Positions 34,579 to 43,830 of a stretch of DNA of 64,000 bases are shown piece by piece. Every line of letters starts with the position of its first letter. Position 1 is the first letter of the stretch. The notes beneath the pieces are model-generated. The model made no database searches, had not been told where the DNA came from, and saw only the letters and a program-made list of their open reading frames with translations. Source of the stretch: G965279355 sp965279355 (GTDB lineage Bacteria > Pseudomonadota > Alphaproteobacteria > CACIAM-22H2); contig OZ257155.1 in assembly GCA_965279355.1 (NCBI GenBank), positions 186,001 through 250,000 on the forward strand, given 5' to 3'. The position numbers and the translations under genes are program-made.

Positions 34579-35341
34579 AGCCGGTCCGGAAAAGCATATA
34601 GGCTGCGACAGCGAAGATCACGCCGGCGAAGACATAAGTCAGCGCGCGCTTGTGCCGGGACAGGCGCATTGCCGCTTTCAGGCCGATCAGGCCGCCGAGG
34701 ACACCGCCGACAATGAACTCCAATGCGATGCCCCAGTCGACAAGGCCCGAGAGCGCATAGTTCGCGGCGGTTGTAAGGCCGAACGTTCCCACGGAGAACA
34801 GCGACGAGCCGATCGCGTTGATGATCGGCATGCCGCTGCCGAGCATGATGCCGGGCACGATGAGAAATCCGCCGCCGATTCCGAAAAAGCCGGAGATCAG
34901 GCCGGCCAGCAGTCCGATCGCGACAAGCCGGGCGCTGATCCACGGCGTGATCCGCACTTCGGGATTCCCAGCATTCTCCTTTGGCCGCAGCATCGCCGCG
35001 CCCACGGCAATCATCACCAGCGCGAACAGAAAAAGAAGCTTCTGACCGTCGACGAGCTTCCCGAGAGAGGAGCCGAGGGCCGCGCCGACGACGCCGGCGG
35101 CCGCGAAAACCGTCGCGCAAGGCCATTTCACATTGCCGGCGCGCCAGTGGCCGATCAGGTTCGCGAACGCGCTGGCGGCAACGGCAAGAGCGCTGGTGCC
35201 GATCGCCATATGCGGATCGTTGACGCCGACGACGTACAGCAGGAGCGGGACCGCAAGAATCGATCCGCCGCCGCCGATCAGTCCAAGCGAGAACCCGACG
35301 ATACTGCCGGACAGTACCGCCAGCAGATCGACGGCCGACAT
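34565..35341 (-). CDS. TauE/SafE-family permease in the sulfide cluster
   Basis: A 258-residue membrane protein with about eight segments and the family's internal glycine repeat (GFSLGLIGGGGSILAVPLL and GLLAGLISGFFGIGGGFLIV). It lies downstream of a rhodanese and a BigR-type regulator on the same strand. In that setting TauE-type proteins are thought to export sulfite made during sulfide oxidation. The function here is inferred from context. Confidence 0.85.
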   Translation of the reverse strand: MSAVDLLAVLSGSIVGFSLGLIGGGGSILAVPLLLYVVGVNDPHMAIGTSALAVAASAFANLIGHWRAGNVKWPCATVFAAAGVVGAALGSSLGKLVDGQKLLFLFALVMIAVGAAMLRPKENAGNPEVRITPWISARLVAIGLLAGLISGFFGIGGGFLIVPGIMLGSGMPIINAIGSSLFSVGTFGLTTAANYALSGLVDWGIALEFIVGGVLGGLIGLKAAMRLSRHKRALTYVFAGVIFAVAAYMLFRTGFSPW

Positions 35342-35362
35342 CGCTTTTGGCTCGTGCTCTGT

Positions 35363-35899
35363 TTAGCCGACCGGGGCGAAGCTGCGGCGGTTCCAGGGCA
35401 TGCGTCGCAGGATGCTGGCCATGCCGCACATGCCGGATAGTCCAGCGAAGGTCAGGCCGGCGCCGACAAAGGCGCTGAGCAGGACGAACCACGGCGACAC
35501 CGTGGCGGCGAGAATGACGCCAGCGAGCACCAATGAACCCGCGCCGATCTGCACCTGGCGCTGGATGTCGATGGGCGCCCGCCTGTCGAGATGCGTCGGG
35601 AGCCCGGCCGCTTTCCAGGCATCGAGCCCGCCGGTCAGCACGTAAGGTTCGGCGAAGTTCTTGGCGAGGATGCGGCTGGCATTGGCGGCCGTGCGGTTGC
35701 CGCTCTTGCACTGGAAGACCATTGCCTTGCCGTGGTCGCGGTCGAAATCGTGGGCATCGAAGGCGGCGACCGGGACAAGACGCGCACCCAGAATGTGTTC
35801 GCGTGCGTATTCATCGGGTTCGCGGATGTCGATCAGCACGGCAGTGCCGTCGTCGAGGCGGCGCTTGAGCGTGCGGGGGTCCATGGCTTGAAGGGTCAT
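35363..35899 (-). CDS. rhodanese with C-terminal membrane segments (DUF2892)
   Basis: A 178-residue protein. The N-terminal rhodanese domain has the active cysteine in FQCKSGNRTA and the typical LIDIREPDEY. The C-terminal half is a short DUF2892 region with two membrane segments (AGSLVLAGVILAATVSPWF). It would act as a membrane-bound sulfurtransferase, moving persulfide sulfur. The stop of the regulator gene is 2 bases upstream of its ATG, so it is co-transcribed with bigR. Confidence 0.9.
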   Translation of the reverse strand: MTLQAMDPRTLKRRLDDGTAVLIDIREPDEYAREHILGARLVPVAAFDAHDFDRDHGKAMVFQCKSGNRTAANASRILAKNFAEPYVLTGGLDAWKAAGLPTHLDRRAPIDIQRQVQIGAGSLVLAGVILAATVSPWFVLLSAFVGAGLTFAGLSGMCGMASILRRMPWNRRSFAPVG

Positions 35900-35901
35900 T
35901 G

Positions 35902-36237
35902 TCAGCTCCTGTTCTTCGATGTGTGGGGGCGGCAGTAGATGTCCGCCAGTGTGTTGATCACCGCGACGGCCGCGGGACTGGAAAGCCGATAGAAGATCAT
36001 CTGTGCGTCGCGGCGCGTGCTGACAAGGCCGTCGATGCGGAGCCGGGCCAGATGCTGCGAAAGAGCCGCCTGCTGCACGCCGACGATCGGAACAAGCTCA
36101 CCCACCGACCGTTCGCCCTCGGCGAGTTCGCACAGGATTGTCAGGCGACGCGGGTTGGCGAGGGCCGACAAAAGGCGGGCCGCTTCAGTGGCTTTGGCGC
36201 CCAGGCTCTCGGCGGGGGTGGCAGGCAGGTGGGTCAT
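35902..36237 (-). CDS. bigR: ArsR-family sulfur-responsive repressor of the BigR/SqrR type
   Basis: A 111-residue winged-helix repressor. The recognition helix is in QQAALSQHLARLRIDGLVSTRR. Two cysteines, in LTILCELAEGERSVGEL and DIYCRPH, sit where BigR and SqrR carry the pair that forms a disulfide or polysulfide bridge on reaction with persulfides. Together with the divergent MBL hydrolase, rhodanese and TauE it is a typical sulfide-detoxification cluster. The AT-rich gap at 36238-36325 is the likely operator. Confidence 0.85.
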   Translation of the reverse strand: MTHLPATPAESLGAKATEAARLLSALANPRRLTILCELAEGERSVGELVPIVGVQQAALSQHLARLRIDGLVSTRRDAQMIFYRLSSPAAVAVINTLADIYCRPHTSKNRS

Positions 36238-36251
36238 TGCTTTTTCATAAG

Positions 36252-36280
36252 TTGAAGCTTAATTAGATAGTACTTATATA
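36252..36280 (+). promoter_or_regulatory. promoter/operator between bigR and the MBL hydrolase
   Basis: On the plus strand TTGAAG (36252) and TATATA (36275) are 17 bases apart, a good sigma-70 promoter for the MBL gene. A weaker minus-strand -10 (TCTAAT) overlaps it, so the divergent bigR promoter probably lies in the same stretch. The region is very AT-rich, as expected for an operator of this repressor family, but no clear dyad could be fixed. Confidence 0.55.
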
Positions 36281-36325
36281 TTGTCTGTAACCCTCTCTTC
36301 AAGGCCTTTTTTGGGGATAGCCGCC

Positions 36326-37186
36326 ATGACCGCCCATATTCAGTCGTTCTTTCACGAGCCGACCTTCACCGTGACCTACCTCGTTTCCGACCCGGCCTCG
36401 GGTGAGGCGGCGGTGATCGATCCGGTTCTCGATTTCGACAACAAGTCTGGTCGCACGTCGACGGCGTCCGCCGACAAACTGCTCGCGGCAGCCCGCGACG
36501 CGGGCGTGCGGATTGTCTGGATCCTTGAGACGCACGCGCATGCCGATCATCTGAGTGCCGCGCAGCACATCAGACGGCAGACCGGTGCCAAAATCGCCAT
36601 CGGCAGCGCCATCACCACGGTACAAGGCGTCTTCAAGGGCGTTTTCAATGCGGCCGAAATGCCGGTCGACGGCAGCCAGTTCGACCGCCTGGTTCGTGAC
36701 GGCGAACGCCTGTCCCTCGGAACGCTTGCAATCGAAGCGATGCATACGCCCGGCCATACGCCGGCCTGCATGACCTATGTCGTCGGCGATGCGGCGTTTG
36801 TCGGGGATACGCTGTTCATGCCGGATTACGGCACGGCGCGGGCCGACTTTCCTGGCGGCAATGCACGGACGCTCTACCGCTCCATCCGGCGCGTGCTGTC
36901 CCTGCCGCCGCAGACCCGGCTCTTACTCTGCCACGACTACAAGGCGCCGGGACGCGACACCTTCGCCTGGGAGACGACCGTGGCCGAGGAGCGCGCGCGG
37001 AACGTCCATGTGCGGGACGGGATTTCAGAGGACGAGTTCGTGCGGATGCGCGAGGCGCGCGACAAGACACTGGAGATGCCGGTCCTGATCCTGCCTTCGA
37101 TCCAGGTGAACATGCGGGCCGGAAACATGCCGCCGGCCGATGCGAACGGGACCGTCTACCTCAAGCTTCCGGTCGATTTGTTGTAG
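36326..37186 (+). CDS. MBL-fold hydrolase, persulfide dioxygenase (Blh/ETHE1) type
   Basis: A 286-residue metallo-beta-lactamase fold enzyme. The iron-binding motif is THAHADHLS, with further ligands in MHTPGHTPACM and LCHDYKAPGRD. The group oxidises glutathione persulfide to sulfite. The ATG at 36326 has GGGGA upstream and replaces a longer reading. It is divergent from bigR and the rhodanese, as in known sulfide-responsive operons. Confidence 0.9.
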   Translation: MTAHIQSFFHEPTFTVTYLVSDPASGEAAVIDPVLDFDNKSGRTSTASADKLLAAARDAGVRIVWILETHAHADHLSAAQHIRRQTGAKIAIGSAITTVQGVFKGVFNAAEMPVDGSQFDRLVRDGERLSLGTLAIEAMHTPGHTPACMTYVVGDAAFVGDTLFMPDYGTARADFPGGNARTLYRSIRRVLSLPPQTRLLLCHDYKAPGRDTFAWETTVAEERARNVHVRDGISEDEFVRMREARDKTLEMPVLILPSIQVNMRAGNMPPADANGTVYLKLPVDLL

Positions 37187-37267
37187 CCGGGGGGCGCTTT
37201 CCGCCGCTCTGTTCATTCCGGGCGGGGCTTTGTATGTTCGCTGCCTCAGTACAAAGCGAGGACGCAA

Positions 37268-38983
37268 GTGAAGTTCGACAAATCCAAGCTGCCCAGCCGC
37301 CACACCACCGTGGGCCCCACCAGCGCGCCGCATCGCGCGATGCTCTATGCCATGGGCCTGTCCGAGAAAGAGGTGGCGCAGCCGCTGGTCGGTGTTGTTA
37401 CGACCTGGAACGAGGCGGCGCCCTGCAACATTACGCTCTCCCGTCAGGCGCAGGCGGTGAAGAAGGGCGTGAAGGCCGGCGGCGGCACGCCGCGCGAGTT
37501 CACCACCATCACGGTGACCGACGGTATCGCAATGGGCCATGCCGGCATGAACGCGTCGCTGGTCAGCCGCGAAGTCATCGCGGATTCGACCGAGCTGACG
37601 GTGCGCGGTCATTGCTATGACGCGCTGGTCGGACTTGCCGGCTGCGACAAGTCGCTGCCGGGCCTGATGATGGCGATGGTGCGGCTCAACGTGCCGTCGA
37701 TCTTCATCTATGGCGGCACGATTCTGCCGGGCCGCTTCCGCGGCAAGGACGTCACCATTGTCGATGTTTTCGAAGGCGTCGGCACGCATGCGGCCAAGAA
37801 ATTTTCCGACGGCGACCTGAAGGAGCTGGAGCTGGCGGCACTGCCCAGCGGCGGCTCATGCGGCGGTCAGTTCACGGCCAATACGATGGCCTGCGTGTCG
37901 GAAGCGCTGGGGCTGGCCCTGCCGGGTTCGGCCGGAACGCCGGCGCCCTATGAGAGCCGCGACCGGTTCTGCGAAGCGGCGGGCGAGCAGATCATGACCC
38001 TGATCAAGAATCAGATCCGGCCACGCGACATCGTGACGCGCAAGGCGCTCGAAAATGCGGCCATTGTCGTCGCCGCGACCGGCGGTTCGACCAATGCCGG
38101 CCTGCATCTGCCGGCGATCGCGCACGAGGCGGGGATCGAGTTCAATCTCGACGACGTCTGCAAGATCTTCCGCAAGACGCCCTACATCGCCGATCTCATG
38201 CCGGGTGGCAAATACACCGCGACCGATCTTTATCAGATCGGCGGCGTCGAGATCGTGATGAAGGAGTTGCTGGATGCCGGGATCCTGCATGGTGACTGCA
38301 TCACGGTGACCGGAAAGACGATTGCCGAAAATCTGCGTCGCGTGAAATTCCCGGACAATCAGAAGGTCGTCTATCGGGTGAAGAATGCGATCTCGAAGAC
38401 CGGCGGCGTGGTCGGCCTCAAGGGCAACCTGGCGCCGGAAGGCGCGATCGTGAAGATCGCCGGCATGAAGACGCTCAAGTTCACGGGGCCCGCGCGCGTG
38501 TTCGAGCGCGAGGAAGAAGCGCTGACCGCGGTGCTGACCCAGAAGATCAAGATGGGCGACGTCATCGTCATCCGCAACGAAGGACCGCGCGGCGGCCCTG
38601 GAATGCGCGAGATGCTGTCAACGACCTCGGCGATCTACGGCCAGGGCTGGGGCGAGAAGATCGCTCTGATCACCGACGGGCGTTTCTCCGGCGGCACGCG
38701 TGGCTTCTGCATCGGGCATGTCGGCCCGGAAGCGGCGGTCGGCGGCCCGATCGGCCTGCTCAAGACCGGCGACATCATCGAGATCGACGCGGAGAAGGGC
38801 ACGCTCAACGTCAAGCTCTCCAAGGTCGAGCTCGCCAAGCGCCGCAAGGCGTGGAAGCCGCGCACGCATAACTTCCAGTCGGGCACGATCTGGAAATATG
38901 CGCAGACCGTCGGTCCAGCGCAGACGGGGGCGACCACGCATCCCGGCGCCGATTCCGAGACGCACGTCTACGCGGATATCTGA
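37268..38983 (+). CDS. ilvD: dihydroxy-acid dehydratase
   Basis: A 571-residue Fe-S enzyme that makes the 2-oxo acids of branched-chain amino acid synthesis. The conserved cysteines lie in EAAPCNITL, GLAGCDKSLPG and GGSCGGQFT. It starts at GTG with a GAGG ribosome site. It may use a 2Fe-2S or 4Fe-4S cluster, which cannot be decided here. No other ilv gene is near. Confidence 0.95.
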   Translation: MKFDKSKLPSRHTTVGPTSAPHRAMLYAMGLSEKEVAQPLVGVVTTWNEAAPCNITLSRQAQAVKKGVKAGGGTPREFTTITVTDGIAMGHAGMNASLVSREVIADSTELTVRGHCYDALVGLAGCDKSLPGLMMAMVRLNVPSIFIYGGTILPGRFRGKDVTIVDVFEGVGTHAAKKFSDGDLKELELAALPSGGSCGGQFTANTMACVSEALGLALPGSAGTPAPYESRDRFCEAAGEQIMTLIKNQIRPRDIVTRKALENAAIVVAATGGSTNAGLHLPAIAHEAGIEFNLDDVCKIFRKTPYIADLMPGGKYTATDLYQIGGVEIVMKELLDAGILHGDCITVTGKTIAENLRRVKFPDNQKVVYRVKNAISKTGGVVGLKGNLAPEGAIVKIAGMKTLKFTGPARVFEREEEALTAVLTQKIKMGDVIVIRNEGPRGGPGMREMLSTTSAIYGQGWGEKIALITDGRFSGGTRGFCIGHVGPEAAVGGPIGLLKTGDIIEIDAEKGTLNVKLSKVELAKRRKAWKPRTHNFQSGTIWKYAQTVGPAQTGATTHPGADSETHVYADI

Positions 38984-39007
38984 GTCGATCGGGAACCGGC
39001 GACGCGC

Positions 39008-40504
39008 ATGGCCACCATTGCCGTCGCCGGCTTCCATCACGAGACGAACACCTTTGCGCCGTCGAAGGCGACCTACGCCGATTTCGTCAGCGGGGGCGGC
39101 TGGCCGCCGTTGACGCGCGGCGCCGGTGCCGATCGGGTCGTCGAAGGCATCAACATTTCACTCGCCGGTTTTGCCGAGGCGGCGCGCGCCGCTGGGCATC
39201 GCCTGATTCCGCTGGTCTGGGCGAACGCCACGCCGTCGGCGCATGTGACTCAGGATGCCTACGAGCGCATTGCGACGATGCTGCTGGAAGAGCTGGGCCG
39301 CGCCGAGGCCTATGACGCGCTCTATCTCGATCTGCACGGTGCGATGGTCGCCGAGCATGTCGACGACGGCGAGGGCGAGCTGCTCGCGCGCATCCGCAAG
39401 CTGATCGGTCCGCGCATTCCCATCGTCGTCAGCCTCGACTATCACGCCAACGTTACTCCAGCGATGATCGCTGCGACGGAAGGTCTGTGCGGTTATCGCA
39501 CCTACCCGCATGTCGATGTGGCGGAGACGGGCCGCCGGTCCTTCGTGCTGCTGGAGCAGATCCTGCGGACGGGTGAAGCACCGGCGAAACACTATCGCCA
39601 GCTTCCGTTCCTCATCCCGCTGACAGCGCAATGCACTTATATCGAGCCGTCGGTGAAGCTGTTCCGGCGCCTGACCGATCTCGAGAAATTCAGCGGCACG
39701 GCGCTGACCTTCGCCGGCGGCTTTCCGGCGGCAGATATCCATGATTGCGGCCCGTCCGTATTCGGCTACGGGGTCGATGACCGTGTGACCCGCGACACCG
39801 TCGAGAAGCTTGCCAACGAAATCGCCGACGCCGAGAGCGAATTCAACGCCGAGTTCCTTCAGCCCGACGAGGCCGTCGCGCGCGCCATGGCGCGTAGCAC
39901 TTCAGGCGGTCCGCCGGTGGTGCTGGCCGACACGCAGGACAATCCCGGCGCTGGTGGCAATGGCGATACGGTCGGATTGCTGGAGGCGATGCTCCGGGGC
40001 AGAGCCGAAGGCGTGTTCGGCATGTTGATCGATCCTGACTCAGCGCGGCAGGCCCATGAAGCGGGTGTCGGCGCGGAACTGACCTTCTCGCTCGGGTCAA
40101 AATCCGGTCTCGCCGGTCATACGCCGTGCGTTGGTCGGTTCACGGTGGAGCGCATTGGAGACGGCGACGTGCTCGGCACCGGTCCGATCTATGGCGGCAG
40201 CCGCTTGCGGCTCGGTCCGATGGCGCTCCTGCGTCGCGACAATGTGCGGGTCGTGCTGTCGTCCAAGAAGGTGCAGACAGCCGATCAGGAAATGTTTCGC
40301 TGTCTCGGTATCGAGCCGGCGCTCCAGCGCATCATCGCGCTCAAGAGTTCGGTCCATTTCCGCGCGCATTTCCAGCCCATCGCGTCCGAAGTGCTGGTCG
40401 TTGCGGCGCCGGGACCGATGCCGGCCGATCCGGCCGTGCTGCCATGGACCAAATTGCGGCGTGGGGTAAGATTGCGGCCGCTTGGGCCTGCTTTTGGCGT
40501 TTGA
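39008..40504 (+). CDS. M81-family metallopeptidase (microcystinase C-like)
   Basis: A 498-residue protein matching the MlrC family. The N-terminal AVAGFHHETNTFAP and LDLHGAMVAEHVDDGEGELL, with VSLDYHANVT, carry the conserved His and Asp residues. The C-terminal domain has VLADTQDNPGAGGNGDT. In other bacteria the family includes linear microcystin hydrolases, but most members, including this one, probably act on unknown small substrates. It follows ilvD by 24 bases and precedes a small exported protein gene. Confidence 0.85.
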   Translation: MATIAVAGFHHETNTFAPSKATYADFVSGGGWPPLTRGAGADRVVEGINISLAGFAEAARAAGHRLIPLVWANATPSAHVTQDAYERIATMLLEELGRAEAYDALYLDLHGAMVAEHVDDGEGELLARIRKLIGPRIPIVVSLDYHANVTPAMIAATEGLCGYRTYPHVDVAETGRRSFVLLEQILRTGEAPAKHYRQLPFLIPLTAQCTYIEPSVKLFRRLTDLEKFSGTALTFAGGFPAADIHDCGPSVFGYGVDDRVTRDTVEKLANEIADAESEFNAEFLQPDEAVARAMARSTSGGPPVVLADTQDNPGAGGNGDTVGLLEAMLRGRAEGVFGMLIDPDSARQAHEAGVGAELTFSLGSKSGLAGHTPCVGRFTVERIGDGDVLGTGPIYGGSRLRLGPMALLRRDNVRVVLSSKKVQTADQEMFRCLGIEPALQRIIALKSSVHFRAHFQPIASEVLVVAAPGPMPADPAVLPWTKLRRGVRLRPLGPAFGV

Positions 40505-40516
40505 GGGGAGAGTTTC

Positions 40517-40990
40517 GTGATTCGGGGGATGTTTCTGGTTTTGGCGCTGCTTATGGCAACGCCGGTGATGGCGCAGCCGGCTGATCGGCTGGAGGGCTAC
40601 TATTATCCCAAGGTGAGCAGCCGCGAGACGTATGTCGCCCGCGCGCGCGTCATGGAGGGCAGCGACCGCGCACGGCGGCTCGGCTTCGTCAGCGCCATTA
40701 CGGCGCAGCTTGCCGACCAGGCCTACGCGCCGAGCTACGCGATCTTCGCCAAGGGCGGCGAGGCTGAGCGGATGATCATCGTTGCCTACGGCGACGGTCA
40801 GTTGAACACGATCTACCGCGCCCGGGCCCTGTTCGCGGCCATGTCAGGCGTGGCGCGGCTTTCGCCGCTGTTCCAGGAGCTGCAGGTCGAGGAGCTGTTC
40901 ACCTTCTTCGATCTCTGCCGCATGCTCGGTTTCACGAGCATCACTGTCAGCGACGGCGAGAAATTCGCGCATCAGATCCAGCTCAGGTGA
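40517..40990 (+). CDS. exported protein of unknown function
   Basis: A 157-residue protein starting at GTG with GGGGAGA at good spacing. A signal peptide ends at TPVMAQP. The mature part begins PADRLEGYYYPKV, a pattern seen in uncharacterised exported proteins of Alphaproteobacteria. It has no cysteine pair or catalytic motif. Its stop adjoins the stop of the convergent EamA gene. The function is unknown. Confidence 0.7.
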   Translation: MIRGMFLVLALLMATPVMAQPADRLEGYYYPKVSSRETYVARARVMEGSDRARRLGFVSAITAQLADQAYAPSYAIFAKGGEAERMIIVAYGDGQLNTIYRARALFAAMSGVARLSPLFQELQVEELFTFFDLCRMLGFTSITVSDGEKFAHQIQLR

Positions 40991-41845
40991 TCAGAACGCC
41001 AGCAGCGCGCTGACTCCGGCCACCGTGATGACCGCGCCGGCGATCAGGCGCGGGTGCAGCCGCTCCGTCTTCAGAAAGAACAGGCTGAACAGCATCGCAA
41101 AGAGCGGGAAGGTGGCGAAGATCGGCGCCACCACGCTGACCGAGCCGACGCTAAGCGCATAGTTAAGCGCCACCATGGCGCTGCCGTTGATCAGCCCGAT
41201 CATGGCGAACCAGCGCGCCCCTGCGGCGTTGATCCTGGCGCGCCTGGGCAATGTTGCGCCGATGGCGATGGCCGAGACCGAGTAGCTGATCAGCGCCGCG
41301 GCAAAAGGATTGGGCCAGAAGATGAAGCCGAATTTGGTGAGCGGCTGCGCCAGCCCGCGCAGGATGGCGACGCAAAGCGGCAGTAGCAGGATCTTCTTGT
41401 CCCGCCGCGGCGTGCCGTCCTTGGGCTGCCAGCTGATCAAAGCAACGCCTGAGACGATGACGAGGATCGCGATGCCGCGCGTCAGGGGCGGAACCTCACC
41501 CAGCAGCAGGACCGCGCCGATCACGGCAAAGAGCGGGGTGGTGCTGCTGATCGTTGCCGTGACGGTGGGGCCGAGGCGGACATTGGCCTCGAATGTCAGG
41601 CGGGTTGCGGCGGCCGGATAAAACAGGCCGACAATTCCGAAGATGACCACGGCGCCGACGGTCCAGCCGTCGATGGTCAGGAAAAACGGCGACAGCAGGA
41701 TCAGGGCCGCGGCGGTGGTCGGGATGCTGACGGCGGGCCCGGCGGCCGGCGACATATGCCGCAGACCGAATTGCGTGAGGACCAGCGTCAGGCCCATGCA
41801 CGCGGCCGCAAACAGGGAGAGCAGGGCAGGCAGTGTCGCGGACAT
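40991..41845 (-). CDS. EamA/DMT-superfamily transporter
   Basis: A 284-residue inner-membrane protein with about ten predicted helices in two EamA repeats, as in the drug/metabolite transporter superfamily. The second repeat ends AVITVAGVSALLAF. Such proteins export amino acids or metabolites; the substrate is unknown. It is convergent with the exported-protein gene before it. Confidence 0.85.
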   Translation of the reverse strand: MSATLPALLSLFAAACMGLTLVLTQFGLRHMSPAAGPAVSIPTTAAALILLSPFFLTIDGWTVGAVVIFGIVGLFYPAAATRLTFEANVRLGPTVTATISSTTPLFAVIGAVLLLGEVPPLTRGIAILVIVSGVALISWQPKDGTPRRDKKILLLPLCVAILRGLAQPLTKFGFIFWPNPFAAALISYSVSAIAIGATLPRRARINAAGARWFAMIGLINGSAMVALNYALSVGSVSVVAPIFATFPLFAMLFSLFFLKTERLHPRLIAGAVITVAGVSALLAF

Positions 41846-42028
41846 GGGCGGCGGAGATTAGACGGGCCCTCCGTCCTGCGCGAGTCATACAGTCGCATGG
41901 CTGGCATTCGGAAATGCGATTTCGTCCGGACGTTTCTTGCTTATGCGCGATTTGCACCGCATTGTTTGCCGTATGCGACGAGGCAGAGCCGTCGCCGGAA
42001 CCGCCCTGTATTCGGAAAGGTCTGACGA

Positions 42029-42430
42029 ATGGCCAAGCTGCTGATCTCGCCGATCTATGTCGGCCTCTTCGCGATTCTGCTGGTGATTTTCTCGCTGAAT
42101 GTCAGCCGGGTTCGCGCCAAGCTGAAGATCGATCTCGGCGACAACAACGACACGACGATGCTGCAGGCATGCCGCATCCACGGCAATTTCGCGGAATATG
42201 TGCCGCTGGCGCTGCTGGTGATCGTGCTGGTGGAAGGGGCGGGCAATGCCGGCTGGGTCGTGCACCTGCTCGGCCTGGCGCTGCTGGTCGGCCGTATCCT
42301 GCATGCCTGGGGAATCAACCAGACGCCGGGCATTTCATTCGGCCGCGCCGCGGGAATGGGCCTGACCTACCTGGTGCTGCTGATCGGCGGCGTGATCGCC
42401 ATCCTCGCGGGATGGAGCATTCGGATCTAG
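42029..42430 (+). CDS. MAPEG-family membrane protein
   Basis: A 133-residue membrane protein with about four helices. The family block QACRIHGNFAEYVPLALL and the following GRILHAWGI match bacterial MAPEG proteins, which resemble microsomal glutathione transferases. It could act in glutathione-dependent detoxification, and the next gene group includes a GFA-type protein, but no direct link is shown. It stands between an EamA gene and a palindromic repeat. Confidence 0.85.
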   Translation: MAKLLISPIYVGLFAILLVIFSLNVSRVRAKLKIDLGDNNDTTMLQACRIHGNFAEYVPLALLVIVLVEGAGNAGWVVHLLGLALLVGRILHAWGINQTPGISFGRAAGMGLTYLVLLIGGVIAILAGWSIRI

Positions 42431-42466
42431 TAGCGCGGCTAGCGCTAAAAAGAACATCTGTCATCT

Positions 42467-42549
42467 CAGCGAAAGCTGGGACCCAGCTGTTGGGTGTACG
42501 CAGGTTCGGCACCGGTGGGATCGTTCCACCTGGGTCCCAGCTTTCGCTG
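42467..42549. repeat. long inverted repeat, REP-like
   Basis: CAGCGAAAGCTGGGACCCAG and its exact complement (42467-42486 and 42530-42549) form a perfect 20-base inverted repeat with a 43-base centre. It lies between the convergent MAPEG and GFA genes. It resembles the short palindromic repeats scattered in alphaproteobacterial genomes and could also end both transcripts. Confidence 0.8.
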
Positions 42550-42578
42550 GGAAGACAATTAAATGGGATGATAGGTCT

Positions 42579-42980
42579 TTAGACCGAACCGCGCTGCTTA
42601 TGGCGGGGCAAGGGATCGTCGATCTTCAGCCACGAGACGCTGTTCTCCGTCCAGATATGCTCAGTTGGAACGAGCGTGTCCGGGCGGTCGGCGGTGCCGA
42701 TGGTGAGATCGATCGTCTGCGATGAGTTGTCGCCGCGCCAGGCGAGTGGGGATCCGCAGTTGCCACAGAACGCGCGCTGCGCTTTCTCCGAAGACCGCCG
42801 CCACACCGGCCCAGGTGTGAACGTCACGGCGCTGAAAAGAAACGTTGCCCAGGCGACCACCGGCGCGCCGCTGGCCCTGCGGCACATTTCACAATGACAG
42901 TAGTTGATGGTGACGGGCGCGCCTGTGGCCTGCCAGCGCACGGCGCCGCAGAGACACTTGCCGGTGTAGGCGTCGCTCAT
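42579..42980 (-). CDS. GFA-family (CENP-V/GFA fold) protein
   Basis: A 133-residue zinc protein of the glutathione-dependent formaldehyde-activating group. The zinc ligands are in KCLCGAVRW, NYCHCEMCRRASGAP and FCGNCGSPLAW, the family pattern. The start lies 2 bases after the xthA stop; a longer reading through xthA is rejected. A direct role in formaldehyde detoxification is not proven for this broad family. Confidence 0.88.
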   Translation of the reverse strand: MSDAYTGKCLCGAVRWQATGAPVTINYCHCEMCRRASGAPVVAWATFLFSAVTFTPGPVWRRSSEKAQRAFCGNCGSPLAWRGDNSSQTIDLTIGTADRPDTLVPTEHIWTENSVSWLKIDDPLPRHKQRGSV

Positions 42981-42982
42981 CG

Positions 42983-43753
42983 TCACATCTGCAGGTCGAT
43001 CACGACGGGTGTGTGATCGGACGGTTTCTCGAGCTTGCGCGGCGAGCGGTCGATCTCCGCCGTGACCAGCCGGTCGGCGGCCTGCGGCGACAGCAGGAAA
43101 TGGTCGATGCGCAACCCGTGATCGCGAGCGAAACGGTCGCGGAAATAGTCCCAGTAGGTGTACTGGGCACCGTGCGGATGCAGCGCGCGAACGGCATCGG
43201 TCCAGCCCTGATAGACGATCTTGCGGAAGGCAGCGCGGGTTTCCGGCTGCACCAGCGCGTCGGTTGCCATCGCCTTGATGTCCCAGACATCCTCGTCGGT
43301 GGGGCAGACATTGTAATCGCCGCCGAGCGCGACGGGCATCTCCCGCTTCAGCAGGCCCTTCGCATGCTTGGCGAGACAATCCAGGTAGTCGAGCTTGTTG
43401 GCGAATTTCTCGGTGCCGATCGGATTGCCGTTCGGCAGATAGATCGAGGCGACGCGCACGCCGGCCACTGTCGCTTCGACATAACGCGCCTGATCGTCCT
43501 TGTGTCCGGGAAGGAAGCGCAGCACGTCTTCGATCTTGTGCCGCGCAAGGATGGCGACGCCGTTATAGGCTTTCTGGCCGACCGCTTCCGACTGATAACC
43601 GGCAGCCTCGATTTCCATACGCGGGAAATCTTCGGTCACGCATTTCAGTTCCTGCAGCAGCACGATGTCGGGCTGCGCGTCTTTGAGCCATCCCGTCAGA
43701 TGCGTCAGGCGCGCCCGGACCGAATTGACATTCCACGTGGCGATTTTCACCAT
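42983..43753 (-). CDS. xthA: exodeoxyribonuclease III
   Basis: A 256-residue AP endonuclease/3'-5' exonuclease. It has the start VKIATWNVNSVRAR, the catalytic Glu in LLQELKC, the GGDYNVCPTDEDVWD motif and the C-terminal SDHTPVVIDL. It acts in base excision repair. It shares a strand with the GFA gene, which begins 2 bases after its stop. Confidence 0.95.
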   Translation of the reverse strand: MVKIATWNVNSVRARLTHLTGWLKDAQPDIVLLQELKCVTEDFPRMEIEAAGYQSEAVGQKAYNGVAILARHKIEDVLRFLPGHKDDQARYVEATVAGVRVASIYLPNGNPIGTEKFANKLDYLDCLAKHAKGLLKREMPVALGGDYNVCPTDEDVWDIKAMATDALVQPETRAAFRKIVYQGWTDAVRALHPHGAQYTYWDYFRDRFARDHGLRIDHFLLSPQAADRLVTAEIDRSPRKLEKPSDHTPVVIDLQM

Positions 43754-43830
43754 GACGACGCTTTCACGCGGACAACGAAAGGCGGCGGCAGGACAGCCGG
43801 CCGGACAATCGACCCGTCAATACGGAGAGA

